A stretch of DNA of 64,000 bases from Treponema denticola (GTDB lineage Bacteria > Spirochaetota > Spirochaetia > Treponematales > Treponemataceae), in the NCBI RefSeq assembly GCF_024400535.1, contig NZ_CP038800.1, positions 1,178,001-1,242,000 of the forward strand, written 5' to 3'. Under the pieces are notes generated by a model. The model had not been told where the DNA came from and did not search any database. It saw nothing but the letters and a program-made list of their open reading frames with translations. This document shows positions 17,285 to 24,623 of this stretch, in pieces; position 1 is the first letter of the stretch, and every line of letters starts with the position of its first letter. A program made the translations under genes and the position numbers.

Positions 17285-17533
17285 TTCTAGTGGGTAATGG
17301 ATAATTGGTAATGGGTAATCGCGGTGTAACACCGCAAACGGCTGCTAAAATTATTAAAAGAAAAACAGTTGATATTCGACCTATTAAATAATTAAAATTT
17401 ATATGTATAGTTCTAAAAAAATGATAAGAATCGAGTTTTAGAGTGAAACCGATATTAAAAATAATAAATTAAATTTTTAATAGGCAGGCGATAATTGATT
17501 TTTATAAGCTCATACAGTATAATGTAGTAAGAG
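17285..17533. other. non-coding, AATTGG repeat then plain AT-rich DNA
   Basis: A short AATTGG-type repeat (17288-17325) is followed by AT-rich sequence with no gene. A left cassette boundary for the DinJ/YoeB module should lie here, but I cannot fix it. Confidence 0.5.
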
Positions 17534-17542
17534 GTGTTAAAA

Positions 17543-17803
17543 ATGACTACAATATCAGCAAAAATTACACATGATGATAAAATAACTTTTGAGCGGATAT
17601 GCGATTCTATGGGCATTAACATTTCTTCGGCGATAAACTCTTTTGTAAAGGCTACCATTCGGGAAAATGGACTGCCCTTTGCTTTGAAAGCGTCTAATGA
17701 TCCGTATGTTTATTCAGAAGAAAATATGAAATATTTGCGTAATAGTATAGATCAGATTGAAAGTGGAAAAGGTCAAATCCATGAATTGAAGGAATCTTGT
17801 TGA
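17543..17803 (+). CDS. RelB/DinJ-family antitoxin
   Basis: Start chosen at ATG 17543 with GAGG eight bases upstream, rather than GTG 17534. The 86-residue protein has the DinJ-type ribbon-helix-helix (ISAKITHDDKITFERICDSMGINISSAINSFVKATIRENGLPFAL) and a C-terminal toxin-binding part (YSEENMKYLRNSIDQIESGKG). Its stop overlaps the toxin start by one base (TGATG). Confidence 0.9.
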   Translation: MTTISAKITHDDKITFERICDSMGINISSAINSFVKATIRENGLPFALKASNDPYVYSEENMKYLRNSIDQIESGKGQIHELKESC

Positions 17804-18069
17804 TGGTAAAAGTTTGGTCTGATATTGCATGGAACGATTACTGCGAATTTTTTAATAAACATCAACAAAAATTGATAAAAGCTACCCATGATTTAATTAA
17901 AGATATTGAAAGAAATGGAGTTGATAAGGGAAAAGGACAACCTGAACCATTAAAGTATGAGTTATCGGGGTATTGGAGCAGAAGAATAGATATGGCAAAC
18001 CGGCTTGTATATAAAGTTGAAGATAATAAATTATATATTGTTCAGTGCGGCACACATTATCATAAATAA
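17803..18069 (+). CDS. yoeB: YoeB/Txe-family toxin (mRNA interferase)
   Basis: The 88-residue protein carries the YoeB signature almost complete: KVWSDIAWNDYCEF, INDIERNG-like DIERNGVDKGKGQPEPLKYELSGYWSRRID, NRLVYKVEDNKLYIVQCGTHYH. YoeB cleaves mRNA at the ribosomal A site; the C-terminal HYH and the central Glu/Arg are the active-site residues. It is co-translated with a DinJ-type antitoxin. Eight bases downstream is a decayed attC, so this pair was once an integron cassette. Confidence 0.95.
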   Translation: MVKVWSDIAWNDYCEFFNKHQQKLIKATHDLIKDIERNGVDKGKGQPEPLKYELSGYWSRRIDMANRLVYKVEDNKLYIVQCGTHYHK

Positions 18070-18076
18070 GAAAATA

Positions 18077-18142
18077 AACTAACACCCGCTTCAACGCTGA
18101 CAACAAGGACAAGCCTTTTTGCAGGTTAAGTGAATGATAGAC
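18077..18142 (+). other. decayed attC site outside the array
   Basis: The sequence follows the attC pattern of the array 35 kb away: AACTAAC ... ACCCGCTTCAACGCTGAC ... GCAGGTTAAGTG ... GATAGAC. The right core has A for the T of GTTAGAC, so it is probably inactive. It lies just after yoeB in the position a cassette recombination site would have. Confidence 0.85.
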
Positions 18143-18240
18143 CGTCTATCTACATAGCTCCCGACAGTACGGAGGCATAGCTCCATAAAGTGCGGTGGAA
18201 TAAAGACGAATTCGATTAATTGATAATGTATAATTGATGT
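18143..18240. repeat. GGAGGCATAGCTCC repeat and duplicated leader
   Basis: One to two units of the repeat seen at 15750-15870, then the AATAAAGACGAATTCG leader shared with 15890. No gene. Confidence 0.65.
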
Positions 18241-18375
18241 ATGAGGAAAAAGTATGTACTCTGTGTGCCGGTGTTTTTATGGATTATGGGAGCTTCCGTT
18301 CTTTTTGCCCAAGAGGTAAAAGCGGTTAAATTAAAAAAACCGCTAAGGCCGCAAAGTTCGCAAAGAGGAAAGTAA
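18241..18375 (+). CDS. signal-peptide scrap, second copy
   Basis: The 44-codon frame reads MRKKYVLCVPVFLWIMGASV then LFAQEVKAVKLKKPLRPQ, nearly the same as the start of 15973-16194, and stops inside the CTTTGCGGTTAAATT-type repeat. It is a duplicated 5' end of an exported-protein gene with no mature domain left. Confidence 0.4.
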   Translation: MRKKYVLCVPVFLWIMGASVLFAQEVKAVKLKKPLRPQSSQRGK

Positions 18376-18476
18376 ACAATACTTCAAACAAAGCTCTCCT
18401 TAAATTCCTTTGCGCTCTTAGTGCCCCTTGCGGTTAAATTAAAAAAACTGCTCTTTTAAAATCCTTTAACCTGTGG

Positions 18477-18482
18477 TATAAT
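18477..18482 (+). promoter_or_regulatory. -10 box (GTGGTATAAT) directly before the PIN gene
   Basis: TATAAT ends only 5 bases before the ATG of the PIN gene, so the message may be leaderless. The phrase AAAATCCTTTAAyxTxTGGTATAATAAA is shared with the Rpn gene promoter at 33460-33486. Confidence 0.6.
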
Positions 18483-18487
18483 AAACT

Positions 18488-18964
18488 ATGAAGCAGCGGA
18501 TATACCTTGATACATCAGTGATCAGCTTTCTCAAAGCTGAAGACTCACCTGAAAAAATGCACGACACGGTGCTGTTGTGGGACGATATAAAAAATAACAC
18601 TTATGATGTTATCATTTCCGATTTAACAATCAAAGAAATAGAACAGTGCCCCGAACCGAAACGAACTTATATGTTAAATGAGCTGCGGAAAATTGAAATG
18701 ACGGTTGTCCAAATAGAAAATGATGTTGATGAGCTGTCAAAAGAATTTATCGATGCGGGCATTTTGAAAGAAAAAAGTTTTGACGATTGCCGACATATAG
18801 CAACGGCGATAATGGCTCAATGCAATATAATCGTATCATGGAATTTTAAACACATTGTCAATGATAAAACAATTGACGGTATAAAGCGGATAACAAACAT
18901 AAAAAATCTGCCTGAAATAAAAATATACTGCCCGTCAATGCTTATAGGAGGAGCCGATGAATAA
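18488..18964 (+). CDS. PIN-domain protein (VapC-like toxin candidate)
   Basis: This 158-residue protein has the PIN-domain acidic residues in order: Asp in YLDTSVISF (residue 8), Glu in TIKEIEQC, Asp in FDDCRHIATAIMA and Asn/His in SWNFKHIV. PIN domains are metal-dependent RNases. The next gene overlaps its end by 8 bases, giving an inverted toxin-first order. A toxin-antitoxin role is likely, but metabolic or DNA-binding PIN proteins of this size also exist. Confidence 0.8.
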   Translation: MKQRIYLDTSVISFLKAEDSPEKMHDTVLLWDDIKNNTYDVIISDLTIKEIEQCPEPKRTYMLNELRKIEMTVVQIENDVDELSKEFIDAGILKEKSFDDCRHIATAIMAQCNIIVSWNFKHIVNDKTIDGIKRITNIKNLPEIKIYCPSMLIGGADE

Positions 18965-19181
18965 ACCGACCGTAAGCGGTAATTTTACCGCAGAAGACAT
19001 TCATAATATTAGAGAATGGAATTATGCGATGATGAAGTCCGGTAAAGGATTCACCGATACAAATGCCGTAGCGAATATAATACGGTCATTTCCAAAAGCG
19101 AAATATGTTCCACTGCGTGATTTTATAAAGATAATGCAAGCGACCGGCCTCAGTAAAGAAGAAGTGGAAGCGATTAATTAA
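18957..19181 (+). CDS. small protein paired with the PIN gene (antitoxin candidate)
   Basis: This 74-residue protein (EDIHNIREWNYAMMKSGKGFTDT..., ending TGLSKEEVEAIN) has no recognised DNA-binding fold but is translationally coupled to the PIN gene. A copy of its last dozen codons remains after the RelE gene at 16732, so the same module once existed there too. Antitoxin is inferred from position only. Confidence 0.65.
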   Translation: MNKPTVSGNFTAEDIHNIREWNYAMMKSGKGFTDTNAVANIIRSFPKAKYVPLRDFIKIMQATGLSKEEVEAIN

Positions 19182-19266
19182 TTGGTAATGGATAATTGGT
19201 AATTTAAGAAAATTACACATTACAAATTACCAATTAAAAATTACTTATCGGGAGAATTGATGTATG
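19140..19266 (+). repeat. direct repeat, copy 2 (with 16732-16858)
   Basis: Nearly identical to 16732-16858: gene tail, AATTGG-type repeats, and the start of a signal-peptide gene. Confidence 0.85.
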
Positions 19267-19383
19267 AAGAAAAATTATGTAAAAACAGTACTCTTTGTGC
19301 CGGTATTTTTGTGGATTATGGGAGCTTCTGTTCTTGGAAAATGCTCTAAGCCGCTATCTTGCCGAATTGCAAAAAAAATATAA
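19264..19383 (+). pseudogene. chimeric 39-codon scrap
   Basis: The frame begins as the third copy of the signal peptide (KKNYVKTVLFVPVFLWIMGA) and then, at about 19336, joins out of frame to the interior of the antitoxin gene (the DNA of 16329-16365), giving GKCSKPLSCRIAKKI and a stop. The joint lies at a GTTCTTGG-like microhomology. Confidence 0.75.
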
Positions 19384-19442
19384 TTATTTTTAAATTGCCG
19401 TATTGAACTTTTAGGGCTTTTTGAGTATAATCCGCTTTAGTT

Positions 19443-19516
19443 GATCCGTTAGCTCAGTTGGATAGAGCGGCTGCCTCCTAAGCAGCAGGTCGGACGTTCG
19501 AATCGTCTACGGGTCA
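19443..19516 (+). tRNA. tRNA-Arg (anticodon CCT)
   Basis: The acceptor GATCCGT pairs with ACGGGTC (one G-T pair), D arm GCTC/GAGC, anticodon stem GCTGC/GCAGC with loop CTCCTAA giving CCT for AGG codons, T arm GGACG/CGTCT with TTCGAAT. The right edge of the accessory region lies at this gene. Its last 10 bases overlap the cdd stop on the other strand. Confidence 0.93.
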
Positions 19517-19923
19517 TTTTTTAATTCGTGCAGGGCATCAAAGGGATAGATTCCTTTAACATCCGTCAGCACTACATTATCAAGCGAGGAGCCGAAGATT
19601 ACCGGCGTATCTCCGCCCATAAATTCCGAAATAACCTGCCTGCAGGCTCCGCAGGGGCTTACGGGATAGTCCGCATCGGGCGTTGCGATGGCGATTGCCT
19701 TAAAATCTGTTTTTCCTTCAGAAACCGCTTTAAATATTGCAGTACGCTCTGCACAGTTTGTAAGGCCATAAGATCGGTTTTCTATGTTTACGCCCGTTAC
19801 AATCGAACCGTCTTCCAATAAAAGAGCCGCACCTACATGAAAATTGGAGTAGGGTGCATAGGCATTTTTTGCAGCTTCAAGGGCTGTTTTGAATAAATTT
19901 TCTAACTGACTTGAAATTTCCAT
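19507..19923 (-). CDS. cdd: cytidine deaminase
   Basis: The 138-residue protein has the zinc and catalytic motifs of tetrameric cytidine deaminases: NCAERTA (Cys and catalytic Glu) and SPCGACRQV (two Cys ligands), plus YAPYSNFHVGAALL at the substrate pocket. It converts cytidine/deoxycytidine to uridine/deoxyuridine in pyrimidine salvage. Its last codons and stop run 10 bases into the oppositely oriented tRNA-Arg gene. Confidence 0.97.
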   Translation of the reverse strand: MEISSQLENLFKTALEAAKNAYAPYSNFHVGAALLLEDGSIVTGVNIENRSYGLTNCAERTAIFKAVSEGKTDFKAIAIATPDADYPVSPCGACRQVISEFMGGDTPVIFGSSLDNVVLTDVKGIYPFDALHELKNDP

Positions 19924-19937
19924 AAAAGTAGTATATC

Positions 19938-21071
19938 ATGTTTTCTATGTTATTTAAAGGAAAAAATAAATTTATTTTTATTGGTGTAATAATTCTTCTT
20001 GTTATATATATTTTTGCAGCGGCTGTTCCCATGAGGGAAAATGTTTATCTTATGCCTGAGTGGGCATCTCCAATACCGAGGGCTCAAAATGATCAAATTT
20101 ATTTAGAGGAGAAGAGTGTTTCTGCCGATGCTCTTAAACAAAAATTTGAAGGAAAAACTCCTATTCCTTTTTCTTTGGGTAACTCGTTCGGATATTTTAC
20201 CGAAGACGGTAAAATTTTGAGGGCCGAAACTGCGGATGAAAGATTCAGTTCTTCTTTTTATGCTTGGACACTATATCCCCAAAAAGCCCTTTTTACAGAT
20301 ATTTATAAACCTGATGAATTCGATTTAAAGAAGCCTTTTTTGCGCATTAATGAGCCGGGATATGTTTACATTGATAAAGATAGAATCTTTTTGTTTGAGC
20401 CTGAAGGTTCTTCCCTTTCTCAATATGACAACACCGGTAAAAAGCTTTGGACTTATACACATACCTCTCCTATCACGGCATTTCAATCATCTAAGGCAGG
20501 CTGCGTTATAGGTTATTCGGACGGACTTTTAGTCTGCCTTGACTCTGCCGGTAAGAGCCTTTTTAGTTTTTATCCCGGGGGCAGTACCTATCAGGCAATA
20601 ATGGGGGCTGCAATCTCGGAAGACGGAAAACAGGTTTTGTGTTTGTGCGGGCTTAACAAGCAAAGGGTTCTACTTATAAATGTGCTGGCACATCAGCATA
20701 AAATAGTATTTCATTCTTCCTTTGAAAAAGATTTGAGAAGACAGGCCTTTGCTTCATTTGATGAATCGGGGGATTTTGCCGTTTTTGAGTCTGCAGGCGG
20801 TATAGGGATAATAGACTGTAAAAATCTAAAGCTTTCTCTTATCAAAGAAGACGGCTTTATAATAGGTATGGGAATTCAAAGTAAAAAAAATCTTCTTACA
20901 GTTTTGGTTCAAAAAGAAAGAGAATGTTCTCTCCTTTTAATCGATCCGCCTGATTTTATGCTGGGAAAAACGAAGTTTAATTCTAAAAATGCTTTTTTAA
21001 TTCAAAAAGAAAATAAAATTTACATAGGTACGGATGATAAGATTGCCGCATTTGAAATAAGGGGGCTTTAA
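19938..21071 (+). CDS. membrane-anchored hypothetical protein, propeller-like
   Basis: The 377-residue protein has one N-terminal membrane segment (FIFIGVIILLVIYIFAAAV) and a long outside part with repeated beta units (FEPEGSSLSQYDNTGKKLWTYTHTSPITAFQ, SDGLLVCLDSAGKSLFSF) typical of PQQ/WD-type beta propellers. It abuts the next gene with no gap, so they form an operon, probably around cell-wall maintenance (inference from the M23-like neighbour). Confidence 0.75.
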   Translation: MFSMLFKGKNKFIFIGVIILLVIYIFAAAVPMRENVYLMPEWASPIPRAQNDQIYLEEKSVSADALKQKFEGKTPIPFSLGNSFGYFTEDGKILRAETADERFSSSFYAWTLYPQKALFTDIYKPDEFDLKKPFLRINEPGYVYIDKDRIFLFEPEGSSLSQYDNTGKKLWTYTHTSPITAFQSSKAGCVIGYSDGLLVCLDSAGKSLFSFYPGGSTYQAIMGAAISEDGKQVLCLCGLNKQRVLLINVLAHQHKIVFHSSFEKDLRRQAFASFDESGDFAVFESAGGIGIIDCKNLKLSLIKEDGFIIGMGIQSKKNLLTVLVQKERECSLLLIDPPDFMLGKTKFNSKNAFLIQKENKIYIGTDDKIAAFEIRGL

Positions 21072-21935
21072 ATGAAAAAAAATATATATAAATTTTTCTT
21101 TTTTGTGCTGCTTTTTAATTCTTACGCTTTTGAGTGGCCCGTCGAAATTCCATCTCTTTCGCGCTTATTCGGTCAAAGAGACAGCAATGGTAAAGTATTT
21201 TCTCAGTCTGTAGTATTTACTGATGCGGATATTGTTAGGGCGGCGGGTCATGGTAAACACTTAATAAGTATTGAAGAAAAAAACGGTTCCGGATTTTTTC
21301 CCAGTACTTTGGGAAATGCCCTTATCTTTATAGATGATGAAGGACTTCAAACTATTTATGGAAATCTTAAAGATACAAATGTTTTTACCTCAAGAGAAGC
21401 AACCGAATCAGGCTCAATAATCGGGCATACCGGAAATTCGGCATGGACGGAAGAAAACTCTTTAATTTTTCAGGTTGTGGATGTCCGCAATAATGTTTTA
21501 ATAAACCCCCTTTTGTTTATGCCTGAGATCGAAGAAAAAATATTGCCTCAAATTCAAAATACGGTTTTAGTAAGTGCCGATAATCAGCAGATAAATTTGG
21601 AAAATATAAAAAAAATAAAACAAGGTTCCTATGATATTTATTCTTCGGTTTATGATTTTATAGAAAAAGACGGTCCCAGCCTTGCACCTTTTCGGATTAC
21701 GGTTTCTATAAATGGAATGAACATAGCCGATCTTCCATTTGAAGTTTTAAGTTCCGACGGAAAATATCTTTATATAAAAGATAAAAAGACCTCTCTATCC
21801 CTTTTATATCAAAAAGACGGAGGTATACATTTAGGAAAAATAAATTTGCCTTCAGGAAAGATTGAGCTTATAATTACCGCCTTTGATAAGAGCGGAAACG
21901 AAAAAAGTGCTTCTTTTATTTTTCAGGTAGAGTAG
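21072..21935 (+). CDS. exported M23-peptidase-like protein, probably inactive
   Basis: The 287-residue protein has a signal peptide and a LytM/M23-like domain (about 45-165): SVVFTDADIVRAAGHGK, NALIFIDDEGLQTIYGNLKD, SGSIIGHTGNSAWTE, LIFQVVDVRNNVLINPLLFMP. The zinc-binding His of YxHL is Asn (YGNL), and the HFE/HFQ His is absent (LIFQ), so the peptidase is likely dead. Such proteins often activate amidases or bind glycan (family knowledge). Confidence 0.75.
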   Translation: MKKNIYKFFFFVLLFNSYAFEWPVEIPSLSRLFGQRDSNGKVFSQSVVFTDADIVRAAGHGKHLISIEEKNGSGFFPSTLGNALIFIDDEGLQTIYGNLKDTNVFTSREATESGSIIGHTGNSAWTEENSLIFQVVDVRNNVLINPLLFMPEIEEKILPQIQNTVLVSADNQQINLENIKKIKQGSYDIYSSVYDFIEKDGPSLAPFRITVSINGMNIADLPFEVLSSDGKYLYIKDKKTSLSLLYQKDGGIHLGKINLPSGKIELIITAFDKSGNEKSASFIFQVE

Positions 21936-21950
21936 ATTTGTAAAATCGGT

Positions 21951-21980
21951 TTATTTTAAAATTTATTGATTTTAAAATAA
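21951..21980. terminator. AT-only inverted repeat between converging genes
   Basis: Twelve-bp arms (21951-21962 with 21969-21980) and a 6-base loop. The right arm includes the stop of the minus-strand gene. Possibly a bidirectional terminator. Confidence 0.55.
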
Positions 21981-22727
21981 GGCCATCCTTTCCATCTCTT
22001 TTTTTATATCGATGTCCCAATATTCCAAACAGATAGGACAGTTGAGCCCGTATTTTTCTAACAGATTAGACAGCTTTATAAAGTCTTCCTTTGAAACGGG
22101 GTTGTGTAGATCGCTTTTTCCGTCATTGGAATGGAGATGCATGTAGGCTATGTGTTTTTGATTATTGGAAAACCAGCTTTCGATTTTTTCGCCTGAAACT
22201 AGGGCATGTCCCCAATCGAGGTTTAATTTTACCTGAGGCAGGGCGACGGCTTCTATAAGTTTTGCAGTGAGGCGGCTGTCCTTTTCGCAGACGTTTTCTA
22301 AAACCACACAGCCCTTAAAGCCCGAATTTTCTACGGCCTCGTTAAAAAATTCCGCATTGCTTTTTAAGAACAAATCGAATTTAAAATCTTCTTTAAACCA
22401 AGGCATAATCTGGGTATGAAAAATTATAAAATCAAGGTTCAAGAGCTTTGCAAAAAATAAATCCCTCTTGTACATTTTTCTGCTGTAAGCGGCTATGTCC
22501 CTATTAAAAGAAGCTATATTTAAATCGATAAAGCTGCCGTGCATGGATTTCATTCCTTTTAAATAGGGCAGTTTTTTTTCGTATTCGTTTAAAAGGGAGT
22601 ATATCTCCGAGTCGGTTAAACATGGCTCGGTAAAATCTTGAAGTTCAAGTCCTAAATTAAGCTCATTAAAAAGATTAAGATCAAAATCAGCGATTGTTCG
22701 AATGGCCTTAATCAGCTTATTTTTCAT
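21972..22727 (-). CDS. sugar phosphate isomerase/epimerase-like TIM-barrel protein
   Basis: The 251-residue protein fits the xylose-isomerase-like/AP-endonuclease-2 fold: SMHGSFIDLN, DFIIFHTQ, VVLENVCEKDSRLT, VKLNLDWGHALVSG, IAYMHLHSNDGKSDLHNP, ICLEYWD. The Glu, Asp-x-x-His and His residues expected to bind metal are present. The substrate is not known. The pheT gene lies 9 bases upstream, so they are probably co-transcribed. Confidence 0.82.
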   Translation of the reverse strand: MKNKLIKAIRTIADFDLNLFNELNLGLELQDFTEPCLTDSEIYSLLNEYEKKLPYLKGMKSMHGSFIDLNIASFNRDIAAYSRKMYKRDLFFAKLLNLDFIIFHTQIMPWFKEDFKFDLFLKSNAEFFNEAVENSGFKGCVVLENVCEKDSRLTAKLIEAVALPQVKLNLDWGHALVSGEKIESWFSNNQKHIAYMHLHSNDGKSDLHNPVSKEDFIKLSNLLEKYGLNCPICLEYWDIDIKKEMERMALF

Positions 22728-22736
22728 AAAAAGGTT

Positions 22737-24491
22737 TTAGTTTTGCCTCTTCAAAATTTTTTCGATATTTAATTCTCCTGCAAAGCAGGGAATGTTTATA
22801 TCCCAGTTTTCCAAAACCTGAGGATGCACTTCCCCGAATATGCCTATTTGTTCTCCATTGTAAAGAAGGCCTGCCTGCCTGCCCGGAATAAAGCGGGGGT
22901 CGTCGGTTTCGCAAACCTTGTATTCTATTCCGAGGTAGTATAAGAGGTTTGCCGCCTCGCTTGCTGCCGTGTTAAAGTTGGCATTTTGTTCTGCAGTTAA
23001 AAAGCCTAGGCTTTGGGCCGTCCTTGTGCCTGTGGAGTCGGTGCCGTCAAAAAAGGCTATCTTTCCGGTCTCGAATATTTTGTGGGGATAGACTGCATTT
23101 GCAGAACCCATCTCGGCATTTAAAAGAGAGGGGAGAATGGAGTTGCGTACAAACTGATAGTTTTCGGACATCGGGTTTGAAATCTCGATAACCGAAGCTT
23201 CATCTATACACATTCTTTCAATATAGTCTTTTTTGGAGCCCAAATAGTTAAAAATCATTTCCTGATAGCCCATGCCTGTCATAAGCCCTTTTATTTTTCG
23301 GCTTAGCATTGTTGCAGGCAAAAGTCGTCCGATTGTAAATTCGTTGGGTGTTTCGGGCGTAAAGAAATTAACGGTTTTCCCCATCATTACGTCTTCGATT
23401 ATGTCCACTTCATGAAGAAAATCGTTGCGGTAGGGGGATGGTTTCAGCCTAATCTTATTTCCCGAAATTTCGGTTTCCGAGTCCATGCGTTTTAGGGCCT
23501 CGGCAATTTCTTCCGCCTTAAAAGAGGATCCTAGAAGCTTGTTGACGGCTTCCACTGAAGTTTCTGCATTTTCTTGAAAATAAAACGGGGTAGTAACGGT
23601 TTTTCCGTATCCTGTTTCATAAGGATGCTCTATTTTAACGGGTAGAATCGTATATCCGCAGTCGGCAAAGTCGCATGCGACTATATTTGCTGAAAGCAAA
23701 ATGCTCGTCATATCCGTGCCGGTAAATTCTACAAAAAGATCGGTGTCTCCTGCTTGGACTGCCCCTATCTTAGCACTGTTTATAACGGGAGGCATCGAAA
23801 GGACTTCTCCGTTTGCATCCTTCAAAAGAGGGAAAAGCTTTTTGTCTTCAAGCAATGAGGCATACTCGATTCCCTTGGGGTGTTCCTTTAGGATTTTGCG
23901 GCATAAAAGAGGCTTTTCCATATCGAGCGGAGTAAACTCGGTTTTGTCGGGATCTACTGCCGTATATTCGATTGGCCATTTTATAAGCTTTGAGCGGTAA
24001 ACGCCCATAGAAACGGTTTTTCCTTTTCTTCCGAAGTTGCGGCAAAGTTTTTCCTGTGTTTGGATTATATCGGCAAGCATGAGCTCGTCTATAGGCTTAC
24101 CCGAAATTACAAAGCCTGCCGCAAAGGGGCGGATTTCTTTAAGCTCCGGCGAGACCTTAAGCCTGCGCTCGTCTGAGTCTTGCGTTTTTTCCTTTGATGA
24201 AAGGAAGCTTTGATAGCTTTTTGTATTTGATTTTCCTCCTGCATGGATGCGTAAAAGCCTTGCAAGGCCTGCCGTAGACCAAAGGTCGGGACGATTTGTA
24301 TCGTTTAATTCTATCTTAATTATGCGCTCTTTTTCAGGAAGCGAGGTATCCGGTTTTTCGTCAAGTTCTGCCTTGGCTGATGTTAAAATTTCTTCAAGTT
24401 TGTCGTAATTCTGCTTTGCGCCGAGCTCTGCTTCAAGTTCTGCTCCGAGCATATTAAAAAAAAGGGATTCATTTACTTCAATCTTAGGCAT
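22737..24491 (-). CDS. pheT: phenylalanine-tRNA ligase beta subunit (archaeal-type)
   Basis: The 584-residue length and the motifs (IELNDTNRPDLWSTAGLARLLRIHAGG near residue 62, YRNDFLHEVDIIEDVMMGKTVNFF near 355, GYQEMIFNYLGSK) are those of the short archaeal/eukaryotic PheT, as known in spirochaetes, and not of the about 800-residue bacterial form with its tRNA-binding EMAP-type N-terminus and anticodon-binding C-terminus. It pairs with PheS to charge tRNA-Phe; pheS is not next to it here. Confidence 0.95.
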   Translation of the reverse strand: MPKIEVNESLFFNMLGAELEAELGAKQNYDKLEEILTSAKAELDEKPDTSLPEKERIIKIELNDTNRPDLWSTAGLARLLRIHAGGKSNTKSYQSFLSSKEKTQDSDERRLKVSPELKEIRPFAAGFVISGKPIDELMLADIIQTQEKLCRNFGRKGKTVSMGVYRSKLIKWPIEYTAVDPDKTEFTPLDMEKPLLCRKILKEHPKGIEYASLLEDKKLFPLLKDANGEVLSMPPVINSAKIGAVQAGDTDLFVEFTGTDMTSILLSANIVACDFADCGYTILPVKIEHPYETGYGKTVTTPFYFQENAETSVEAVNKLLGSSFKAEEIAEALKRMDSETEISGNKIRLKPSPYRNDFLHEVDIIEDVMMGKTVNFFTPETPNEFTIGRLLPATMLSRKIKGLMTGMGYQEMIFNYLGSKKDYIERMCIDEASVIEISNPMSENYQFVRNSILPSLLNAEMGSANAVYPHKIFETGKIAFFDGTDSTGTRTAQSLGFLTAEQNANFNTAASEAANLLYYLGIEYKVCETDDPRFIPGRQAGLLYNGEQIGIFGEVHPQVLENWDINIPCFAGELNIEKILKRQN

Positions 24492-24623
24492 TTTATCCTC
24501 CGCAGTTAAAAAAACTGAAAGAGATTATATCATAAATTATGGCTTTGTGCTACAGGCACATTAATTAAAATTAAAAATTTGTTACCCTATTGACAAATCT
24601 ACAATATAGTTCAAAATAGAAAG

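Noticed and set aside
10460-19442. A prophage or conjugative element ending at the tRNA-Arg
   Set aside because: No integrase, structural, portal or transfer genes; no repeat of the tRNA end on the left side.
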